Of a stretch of DNA of 64,000 nucleotides, positions 36,412 through 47,200 are shown in pieces. The position numbers and the translations under genes were made by a program. The notes under the pieces are model-generated. The model did not search any database and was not told where the DNA came from. It was given only the letters and a program-made list of their open reading frames with translations. Numbering within the stretch: the stretch's first letter is position 1; the number at the start of each line of letters is the position of its first letter. The stretch is from Haematobia irritans (lineage: Eukaryota > Arthropoda > Insecta > Diptera > Muscidae): positions 992,001-1,056,000 of the forward strand of contig NW_027445852.1 in assembly GCF_050003625.1 (NCBI RefSeq), given 5' to 3'.

Positions 36412-36497
36412 TTAAGGAGTTATGGCCAAAATAAGTTTTTCATATAAAAATTTCAATTTTTTGAGGATTTTCGTCGAAATTTGGATTTTTAGGGGGT
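36373..36497 (+). repeat. Hybrid junction monomer of the 39-monomer tandem
   Basis: The left part of this monomer has GGAAGC (36,404), as in the monomer ending unit 2 (41,280). Its right part has TATAAAAATTTC and TTAGGGGGTGG, as in the monomer beginning unit 1 (31,497), which has GGACGC. The switch lies between about 36,406 and 36,448, where the two parents are identical. An in-register unequal crossover within a monomer gives exactly this structure. Confidence 0.88.
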
Positions 36498-37249
36498 GGT
36501 CACGAATTGAGGTCCTTTTGGCTCTAGGACGCATATTTAAGGAGTTATGGCCCAAAATAAGTTTTTCATATAAAAATTTCAATTTTTTGAGGATTTTCGT
36601 CGAAATTTGGATTTTTTGGGGGTGGTCACGAATTGAGGTCCTTTTGGCTCTAGGACGCATATTTAAGGAGTTATGGCCAAAATAAGTTTTTCATATAAAA
36701 ATTTCAATTTTTTGAGGATTTTCATCAAAATTTTGATTTTTTGGGGATGGTCACGAATTGAGGTCCTTTTGGCTCTAGGAAGCATATTTAAGGAGTTATG
36801 GCCAAAATAAGTTTTTCATATAAAAATTTCAATTTTTTGAGGATTTTCATCAAAATTTTGATTTTTTGCGGGTGGTCACGAATTGAGGTCCTTTTGGCTC
36901 TAGGACGCATATTTAAGGAGTTGTGGCCAAAATAAGTTTTTCATATAAAAATTTCAATTTTTTGAGGATTTTCGTCGAAATTTGGATTTTTTGGGGGTGG
37001 TCACGAATTGAGGTCCTTTTGGCTCTAGGACGCATATTTAAGGAGTTATGGCCAAAATAAGTTTTTCATATAAAAATTTCAATTTTTTGAGGATTTTCAT
37101 CAAAATTTTGATTTTTTGGGAGTGATCACGAATTGAGGTCCTTTTGGCGCTAGGACGCATATTTAAGGAGTTATGGCCCAAAATAAGTTTTTCATATAAA
37201 AATTTCAATTTTTTGAGGATTTTCGTCGAAATTTGGATTTTTTGGGGGT
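36373..37249 (+). repeat. Seven-monomer cassette, occurrence 6
   Basis: This is a complete copy made by the 39-monomer tandem duplication. Its first monomer is the hybrid with GGAAGC in place of GGACGC, which sets it apart from all other cassettes. Confidence 0.87.
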
Positions 37250-40200
37250 GGTCACGAATTGAGGTCCTTTTGGCTCTAGGACGCATATTTAAGGAGTTAT
37301 GGCCAAAATAAGTTTTTCATATAAAAATTTCAATTTTTTGAGGATTTTCATCAAAATTTTGATTTTTTGGGGATGGTCACGAATTGAGGTCCTTTTGGCT
37401 CTAGGAAGCATATTTAAGGAGTTATGGCCAAAATAAGTTTTTCATATAAAAATTTCAATTTTTTGAGGATTTTCGTCGAAATTTGGATTTTTTGGGGGTG
37501 GTCACGAATTGAGGTCCTTTTGGCTCTAGGACGCATATTTAAGGAGTTATGGCCAAAATAAGTTTTTCATATAAAAATTTCAATTTTTTGAGGATTTTCG
37601 TCGAAATTTGGATTTTTTGGGGGTGGTCACGAATTGAGGTCATTTTGGCTCTAGGACGCATATTTAAGGAGTTATGGCCAAAATAAGTTTTTCATATAAA
37701 AATTTCAATTTTTTGAGGATTGTCATCAAAATTTTGATTTTGTGGGAGTGATCACGAATTGAGGTCCTTTTGGCTCTAGGACGCATATTTAAGGAGTTAT
37801 GGCCAAAATAAGTTTTTCATATAAAAATTTAAATTTTTTGAGGATTTTCATCAAAATTTTGATTTTTTGGGAGTGATCACGAATTGAGGTCCTTTTGGCT
37901 CTAGGACGCATATTTAAGGAGTTATGGCCAAAATAAGTTTTTCATATAAAAATTTCATTTTTTTGAGGATTTTCGTCGAAATTTTGATTTTTTGGGGGTG
38001 GTCACGAATTGAGGTCCTTTTGGCTCTAGGAAGCATATTTAAGGAGTTATGGCCAAAATAAGTTTTTCATATAAAAATTTCATTTTTTTGAGGATTTTCA
38101 TCAAAATTTTGATTTTTTGGGGATGGTCACGAATTGAGGTCCTTTTGGCTCTAGGACGCATATTTAAGGAGTTATGGCCAAAATAAGTTTTTCATATAAA
38201 AATTTCAATTTTTTGAGGATTTTCATCAAAATTTTGATTTTTTGGGAGTGATCACGAATTGAGGTCCTTTTGGCTCTAGGACGCATATTTAAGGAGTTGT
38301 GGCCAAAATAAGTTTTTCATATAAAAATTTCATTTTTTTGAGGATTTTCGTCGAAATTTGGATTTTTTGCGGGTGGTCACGAATTGAGGTCCTTTTGGCT
38401 CTAGGACGCATATTTAAGGAGTTATGGCCAAAATAAGTTTTTCATATAAAATTTTCAATTTTTTGAGGATTTTCATCAAAATTTTGATTTTTTGGGGATG
38501 GTCACGAATTGAGGTCCTTTTGGCGCTAGGACGCATATTTAAGGAGTTATGGCCAAAATAAGTTTTTCATATAAAAATTTAAATTTTTTGAGGATTTTCA
38601 TCAAAATTTTGATTTTTTGGGAGTGATCACGAATTGAGGTCATTTTGGCTCTAGGACGCATATTTAAGGAGTTATGGCCAAAATAAGTTTTTCATATAAA
38701 AATTTCAATTTTTTGAGGATTGTCATCAAAATTTTGATTTTTTGGGGATGGTCACGAATTGAGGTCCTTTTGGCTCTAGGACGCATATTTAAGGAGTTAT
38801 GGCCAAAATAAGTTTTTCATATAAAAATTTCAATTTTTTGAGGATTTCATCAAAATTTTGATTTTTTGGGGGTGGTCACGAATTGAGGTCCTTTTGGCTC
38901 TAGGACGCATATTTAAGGAGTTATGGGCAAAATAAGTTTTTCATATCAAAATTTCATTTTTTTGAGGATTTTCGTCGAAATTTTGATTTTTTGGGGGTGG
39001 TCACGAATTGAGGTCCTTTTGGCTCTAGGACGCATATTTAAGGAGTTATGGCCAAAATAAGTTTTTCATATAAAAATTTCAATTTTTTGAGGATTTTCAT
39101 CAAAATTTTGATTTTTTGGGGATGGTCACGAATTGAGGTCCTTTTGGCTCTAGGACGCATATTTAAGGAGTTATGGCCAAAATAAGTTTTTTATATAAAA
39201 ATTTCAATTTTTTGAGGATTTTCATCAAAATTTTGATTTTTTGGGAGTGATCACGAATTGAGGTCCTTTTGGCTCTAGGACGCATATTTAAGGAGTTATG
39301 GCCAAAATAAGTTTTTCATATAAAAATTTCATTTTTTTGAGGATTTTCATCAAAATTTTGATTTTTTGGGGATGGTCACGAATTGAGGTCCTTTTGGCTC
39401 TAGGACGCATATTTAAGGAGTTGTGGCCAAAATAAGTTTTTCATATAAAAATTTCAATTTTTTGAGGATTTTCGTCGAAATTTGGATTTTTTGGGGGTGG
39501 TCACGAATTGAGGTCCTTTTGGCTCTAGGACGCATATTTAAGGAGTTATGGCCAAAATAAGTTTTTCATATAAAAATTTCAATTTTTTGAGGATTTTCAT
39601 CAAAATTTTGATTTTTTGGGAGTGATCACGAATTGAGGTCCTTTTGGCGCTAGGACGCATATTTAAGGAGTTATGGCCCAAAATAAGTTTTTCATATAAA
39701 AATTTCAATTTTTTGAGGATTTTCGTCGAAATTTGGATTTTTTGGGGGTGGTCACGAATTGAGGTCCTTTTGGCTCTAGGACGCATATTTAAGGAGTTAT
39801 GGCCAAAATAAGTTTTTCATATAAAAATTTCAATTTTTTGAGGATTTTCATCAAAATTTTGATTTTTTGGGGATGGTCACGAATTGAGGTCCTTTTGGCT
39901 CTAGGAAGCATATTTAAGGAGTTATGGCCAAAATAAGTTTTTCATATAAAAATTTCAATTTTTTGAGGATTTTCGTCGAAATTTGGATTTTTTGGGGGTG
40001 GTCACGAATTGAGGTCCTTTTGGCTCTAGGACGCATATTTAAGGAGTTATGGCCAAAATAAGTTTTTCATATAAAAATTTCAATTTTTTGAGGATTTTCG
40101 TCGAAATTTGGATTTTTTGGGGGTGGTCACGAATTGAGGTCATTTTGGCTCTAGGACGCATATTTAAGGAGTTATGGCCAAAATAAGTTTTTCATATAAA

Positions 40201-41287
40201 TATTTCAATTTTTTGAGGATTGTCATCAAAATTTTGATTTTGTGGGAGTGATCACGAATTGAGGTCCTTTTGGCTCTAGGACGCATATTTAAGGAGTTAT
40301 GGCCAAAATAAGTTTTTCATATAAAAATTTAAATTTTTTGAGGATTTTCATCAAACTTTTGATTTTTTGGGAGTGATCACGAATTGAGGTCCTTTTGGCT
40401 CTAGGACGCATATTTAAGGAGTTATGGCCAAAATAAGTTTTTCATATAAAAATTTCATTTTTTTGAGGATTTTCGTCGAAATTTGGATTTTTTGCGGGTG
40501 GTCACGAATTGAGGTCCTTTTGGCTCTAGGACGCATATTTAAGGAGTTATGGCCAAAATAAATTTTTCATATAAAATTTCAATTTTTTGAGGATTTTCAT
40601 CAAAATTTTGATTTTTTGGGGATGGTCACGAATTGAGGTCCTTTTGGCTCTAGGACGCATATTTAAGGAGTTATGGCCAAAATAAGTTTTTCATATAAAA
40701 ATTTCAATTTTTTGAGGATTTTCGTCGAAATTTGGATTTTTTGGGGGTGGTCACGAATTGAGGTCCTTTTGGCTCTAGGACGCATATTTAAGGAGTTATG
40801 GCCAAAATAAGTTTTTCATATAAAAATTTAAATTTTTTGAGGATTTTCATCAAAATTTTGATTTTTTGGGAGTGATCACGAATTGAGGTCCTTTTGGCTC
40901 TAGGACGCATATTTAAGGAGTTATGGCCAAAATAAGTTTTTCATATAAAAATTTCATTTTTTTGAGGATTTTCGTCGAAATTTTGATTTTTTGGGGATGG
41001 TCACGAATTGAGGTCCTTTTGGCTCTAGGACGCATATTTAAGGAGTTATGGCCAAAATAAGTTTTTCATATAAAAATTTCATTTTTTTGAGGATTTTCGT
41101 CGAAATTTGGATTTTTTGCGGGTGGTCACGAATTGAGGTCCTTTTGGCTCTAGGACGCATATTTAAGGAGTTATGGCCAAAATAAGTTTTTCATATAAAA
41201 ATTTAATTTTTTTGAGGATTTTCGTCGAAATTTTGATTTTTTGGGGGTGGTCACGAATTGAGGTCCTTTTGGCTCTAGGAAGCATAT
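36412..41287 (+). repeat. 39-monomer higher-order unit, copy 2 (4,876 bp)
   Basis: This is the second unit of the tandem. Private changes include CATATCAAAA (about 38,946) and CAAACTTTTG (about 40,354). After 41,280 the array does not enter a third unit: the GGAAGC monomer continues with TATAAAATTTTC and GCGGGTGG, as the equivalent monomers do near 9,164-9,260 and 14,408-14,500. So this is two units only, and the flank at 41,280 is the ancestral continuation. Confidence 0.92.
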
Positions 41288-43378
41288 TTAAGGAGTTATG
41301 GCCAAAATAAGTTTTTCATATAAAATTTTCAATTTTTTGAGGATTTTCGTCGAAATTTGGATTTTTTGCGGGTGGTCACGAATTGAGGTCCTTTTGGCTC
41401 TAGGACGCATATTTAAGGAGTTATGGCCAAAATAAGTTTTTCATATAAAATTTTCAATTTTTTGAGGATTTTCATCAAAATTTTGATTTTTTGGGGATGG
41501 TCACGAATTGAGGTCCTTTTGGCTCTAGGACGCATATTTAAGGAGTTATGGCCAAAATAAGTTTTTCATATAAAAATTTCAATTTTTTGAGGATGTTCGT
41601 CGCAATTTGGATTTTTTGGGGGTGGTCACGAATTGAGGTCCTTGTGGCTCTAGGACGCATATTTAAGGAGTTATGGGCAAAATAAGTTTTTCATATAAAA
41701 ATTTCAATTTTTTGAGGATTTTCGTCGAAATTTGGATTTTTTGGGGATGGTCACGAATTGAGGTCATTTTGGCTCTAGGACGCATATTTAAGGAGTTATG
41801 GCCAAAATAAGTTTTTCATATAAAAATTTCAATTTTTTGAGGATTTTCATCAAAATTTTGATTTTTTGGGGATGGTCACGAATTGAGGTCCTTTTGGCTC
41901 TAGGACGCATATTTAAGGAGTTATGGCCAAAATAAGTTTTTCATATAAAAATTTAAATTTTTTGAGGATTTTCATCAAAATTTTGATTTTTTGGGGATGG
42001 TCACGAATTGAGGTCCTTTTGGCTCTAGGATGCATATTTAAGGAGTTATGGCCAAAATAAATTTTTCATATAAAAATTTCAATTTTTTGAGGATTTTCGT
42101 CGAAATTTGGATTTTTTGGGGGTGGTCACGAATTGAGGTCCTTTTGGCTCTAGGACGCATATTTAAGGAGTTATGGCCAAAATAAGTTTTTCATATAAAA
42201 ATTTCATTTTTTTGAGGATTTTCGTCGAAATTTGGATTTTTTGGGGATGGTCACGAATTGAGGTCCTTTTGGCTCTAGGACGCATATTTAAGGAGTTATG
42301 GCCAAAATAAGTTTTTTATATAAAAATTTCAATTTTTTGAGGATTTTCGTCGAAATTTGGATTTTTTGGGAGTGATCACGAATTGAGGTCCTTTTGGCTA
42401 TAGGACGCATATTTAAGGAGTTATGGCCAAAATAAGTTTTTCATATAAAAATTTCAATTTTTTGAGGATTTTCGTCGAAATTTTGATTTTTTGGGGGTGG
42501 TCACGAATTGAGGTCCTTTTGGCTCTAGGACGCATATTTAAGGAGTTATGGCCAAAATAAGTTTTTCATATAAAAATTTCAATTTTTTGAGGATTTTCGT
42601 CGAAATTTGGATTTTTTGGGAGTGATCACGAATTGAGGTCCTTTTGGCTCTAGGACGCATATTTAAGGAGTTATGGCCACAATAAGTTTTTCATATAAAA
42701 ATTTCAATTTTTTGAGGATGTTCGTCGAAATTTGGATTTTTTGGGGGTGGTCACGAATTGAGGTCCTTTTGGCTCTAGGACGCATATTTAAGGAGTTATG
42801 GGCAAAATAAGTTTTTCATATAAAAATTTCAATTTTTTGAGGATTTTCGTCGAAATTTGGATTTTTTGGGGGTGGTCACGAATTGAGGTCCTTTTGGCTC
42901 TAGGACGCATATTTAAGGAGTTATGGCCAAAATAAGTTTTTCATATAAAAATTTCAATTTTTTGAGGATTTTCATCAAAATTTTGATTTTTTGGGGATGG
43001 TCACGAATTGAGGTCCTTTTGGCTCTAGGACGCATATTTAAGGAGTTATGGCCACAATAAGTTTTTCATATAAAAATTTCAATTTTCTGAGGATTTTCAT
43101 CAAAATTTTGATTTTTTGGGAGTGATCACGAATTGAGGTCCTTTTGGCTCTAGGGCGCATATTTAAGGAGTTATGGCCAAAATAAGTTTTTCATATAAAA
43201 ATTTCATTTTTTTGAGGATTTTCGTCGAAATTTGGATTTTTTGCGGGTGGTCACGAATTGAGGTCCTTTTGGCTCTAGGACGCATATTTAAGGAGTTATG
43301 GCCAAAATAAGTTTTTCATATAAAATTTTCAATTTTTTGAGGATTTTCATCAAAATTTTGATTTTTTGGGGATGGTCA
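41288..43378 (+). repeat. Monomers right of the 39-monomer tandem
   Basis: This is ordinary satellite, in the same order as parts of 9,164-11,300 and 14,408-16,670. GGCTATAGGACG at 42,398 corresponds to 15,901. The following GGCCACAATAAG, GATGTTCGTCG and GGGCAAAATAAG monomers correspond to the six-monomer insertion in block II copy 2. Relative to that copy about three monomers are missing between 41,280 and 42,398. Private changes include GTCGCAATTTGG (about 41,600), CCTTGTGGCTC (about 41,641) and GGATGCATA (about 42,030). Confidence 0.75.
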
Positions 43379-44200
43379 CGAATTGAGGTCCTTTTGGCGC
43401 TAGGACGCATATTTAAGGAGTTATGGCCAAAATAAGTTTTTCATATAAAAATTTCAATTTTTTGAGGATTTTCATCAAAATTTTGATTTTTTGGGAGTGA
43501 TCACGAATTGAGGTCCTTTTGGCTCTAGGACGCATATTTAAGGAGTTATGGCCAAAATAAGTTTTTCATATAAAAATTTCAATTTTTTGAGGATTTTCAT
43601 CAAAATTTTGATTTTTTGGGAGTGATCACGAATTGAGGTCCTTTTGGCTCTAGGACGCATATTTAAGGAGTTATGGCCAAAATAAGTTTTTCATATAAAA
43701 ATTTCAATTTTTTGAGGATTTTCGTCGAAATTTGGATTTTTAGGGGGTGGTCACGAATTGAGGTCCTTTTGGCTCTAGGACGCATATTTAAGGAGTTATG
43801 GCCAAAATAAGTTTTTCATATAAAAATTTAAATTTTTTGAGGATTTTCATCAAAATTTTGATTTTTTGGGAGTGATCACGAATTGAGGTCCTTTTGGCTC
43901 TAGGACGCATATTTAAGGAGTTATGGCCAAAATAAGTTTTTCATATAAAAATTTCATTTTTTTGAGGATTTTCGTCGAAATTTTGATTTTTTTGGGGTGG
44001 TCACGAATTGAGGTCCTTTTGGCTCTAGGACGCATATTTAAGGAGTTATGGCCAAAATAAGTTTTTCATATAAAAATTTCAATTTTTTGAGGATTTTCAT
44101 CAAAATTTTGATTTTTTGGGAATGGTCACGAATTGAGGTCCTTTTGGCTCTAGGACGCATATTTAAGGAGTTATGGCCAAAATAAGTTTTTCATATAAAA
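43379..44200 (+). repeat. Block IV, short third copy
   Basis: This matches 28,380-29,201 at an offset of 14,999 bp, from GGCGCTAGG (43,396) through the TTAGGGGGTGG monomer (about 43,740) and past GGGAATGG (about 44,119). It then departs into GATTTTGTGGGAG monomers. The homology breaks inside a monomer, as expected from exchange within the array. Confidence 0.75.
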
Positions 44201-47200
44201 ATTTCAATTTTTTGAGGATTTTCATCAAAATTTTGATTTTGTGGGAGTGATCACGAATTGAGGTCCTTTTGGCTCTAGGACGCATATTTAAGGAGTTATG
44301 GCCAAAATAAGTTTTTCATATAAAAATTTCAATTTTTTGAGGATTTTCGTCGAAATTTGGATTTTTTGGGGGTGGTCACGAATTGAGGTCATTTTGGCTC
44401 TAGGACGCATATTTAAGGAGTTATGGCCAAAATAAGTTTTTCATATAAAAATTTCAATTTTTTGAGGATTGTCATCAAAATTTTGATTTTGTGGGAGTGA
44501 TCACGAATTGAGGTCCTTTTGACTCTAGGACGCATATTTAAGGAGTTATGGCCAAAATAAGTTTTTCATATAAAAATTTCATTTTTTTGAGGATTTTCAT
44601 CAAAATTTTGATTTTTTGGGGATGGTCACGAATTGAGGTCCTTTTGGCTCTAGGACGCATATTTAAGGAGTTATGGCCACAATAAGTTTTTCATATAAAA
44701 ATTTCAATTTTCTGAGGATTTTCATCAAAATTTTGATTTTTTGGGAGTGATCACGAATTGAGGTCCTTTTGGCTCTAGGACGCATATTTAAGGAGTTATG
44801 GCCAAAATAAGTTTTTCATATAAAAATTTCATTTTTTTGAGGATTTTCGTCGAAATTTTGATTTTTTGGGGGTGGTCACGAATTGAGGTCCTTTTGGCTC
44901 TAGGACGCATATTTAAGGAGTTATGGCCAAAATAAGTTTTTTATATAAAAATTTCAATTTTTTGAGGATTTTCGTCGAAATTTGGATTTTTTGGGGGTGG
45001 TCACGAATTGAGGTCCTTTTGGCTCTAGGACGCATATTTAAGGAGTTATGGCCAAAATAAGTTTCTCATATAAAAATTTCAATTTTTTGAGGATTTTCGT
45101 CGAAATTTGGATTTTTAGGGGGTGGTCACGAATTGAGGTCCTTTTGGCTCTAGGACGCATATTTAAGGAGTTATGGCCCAAAATAAGTTTTTCATATAAA
45201 AATTTCAATTTTTTGAGGATTTTCGTCGAAATTTGGATTTTTTGGGGGTGGTCACGAATTGAGGTCCTTTTGGCTCTAGGAAGCATATTTAAGGAGTTAT
45301 GGCCCAAAATAAGTTTCTCATATAAAAATTTCTATGTTTTGAGGATTTCATCAAAATTTTGATTTTTTGGGGATGGTCACGAATTGAGGTCCTTTTGGCT
45401 CTAGGACGCATATTTAAGGAGTTATGGCCAAAATAAGTTTTTCATATAAAAATTTCATTTTTTTGAGGATTTTCATCAAAATTTTGATTTTTTGGGGATG
45501 GTCACGAATTGAGGTCCTTTTGGCTCTAGGACGCATATTTAAGGAGTTATGGCCAAAATAAGTTTTTCATATAAAAATTTAAATTTTTTGAGGATTTTCA
45601 TCAAAATTTTGATTTTTTGGGAGTGATCACGAATTGAGGTCCTTTTGGCTCTAGGACGCATATTTAAGGAGTTATGGCCAAAATAAGTTTTTCATATAAA
45701 AATTTCAATTTTTTGAGGATTTTCATCAAAATTTTGATTTTTTGGGGGTGGTCACGAATTGAGGTCCTTTTGGCGCTAGGACGCATATTTAAGGAGTTAT
45801 GGCCAAAATAAGTTTTTCATATAAAAATTTCAATTTTTTGAGGATTTTCATCAAAATTTTGATTTTTTGGGAGTGATCACGAATTGAGGTCCTTTTGGCG
45901 CTAGGACGCATATTTAAGGAGTTATGGCCAAAATAAGTTTTTCATATAAAAATTTCAATTTTTTGAGGATTTTCATCAAAATTTTGATTTTTTGGGAGTG
46001 ATCACGAATTGAGGTCCTTTTGGCTCTAGGACGCATATTTAAGGAGTTATGGCCAAAATAAGTTTTTCATATAAAAATTTCATTTTTTTGAGGATTTTCG
46101 TCGAAATTTGGATTTTTAGGGGGTGGTCACGAATTGAGGTCCTTTTGGCTCTAGGACGCATATTTAAGGAGTTATGGCCCAAAATAAGTTTTTCATATAA
46201 AAATTTCAATTTTTTGAGGATTTTCGTCGAAATTTGGATTTTTTGGGGGTGGTCACGAATTGAGGTCCTTTTGGCTCTAGGACGCATATTTAAGGAGTTA
46301 TGGCCAAAATAAGTTTCTCATATAAAAATTTCAATTTTTTGAGGATTTTCATCAAAATTTTGATTTTTTGGGAGTGATCACGAATTGAGGTCCTTTTGGC
46401 TCTAGGACGCATATTTAAGGAGTTATGGCCAAAATAAGTTTTTCATATAAAAATTTCAATTTTTTGAGGATTTTCGTCGAAATTTGGATTTTTTGGGGGT
46501 GGTCACGAATTGAGGTCCTTTTGGCTCTAGGACGCATATTTAAGGAGTTATGGCCAAAATAAGTTTTTCATATAAAAATTTAAATTTTTTGAGGATTTTC
46601 ATCAAAATTTTGATTTTTTTGGGGGTGGTCACGAATTGAGGTCCTTTTGGCTCTAGGACGCATATTTAAGGAGTTATGGCCAAAATAAGTTTTTCATATA
46701 AAAATTTCAATTTTTTGAGGATTTTCATCAAAATTTTGATTTTTTGGGGATGGTCACGAATTGAGGTCCTTTTGGCTCTAGGACGCATATTTAAGGAGTT
46801 ATGGCCAAAATAAGTTTTTCATATAAAAATTTCAATTTTTTGAGGATTTTCATCAAAATTTTGATTTTTTGGGGATGGTCACGAATTGAGGTCCTTTTGG
46901 CTCTGGGACGCATATTTAAGGAGTTATGGCCAAAATAAGTTTTTCATATAAAAATTTCAATTTTTTGAGGATTTTCGTCGAAATTTGGATTTTTTGGGAG
47001 TGATCACGAATTGAGGTCCTTTTGGCTCTAGGACGCATATTTAGGAGTTATGGCCCAAAATAAGTTTTTCATATAAAAATTTCAATTTTTTGAGGATTTT
47101 CATCAAAATTTTGATTTTTTGGGGATGGTCACGAATTGAGGTCCTTTTGGCTCTAGGACGCATATTTAAGGAGTTATGGCCAAAATAAGTTTTTCATATA

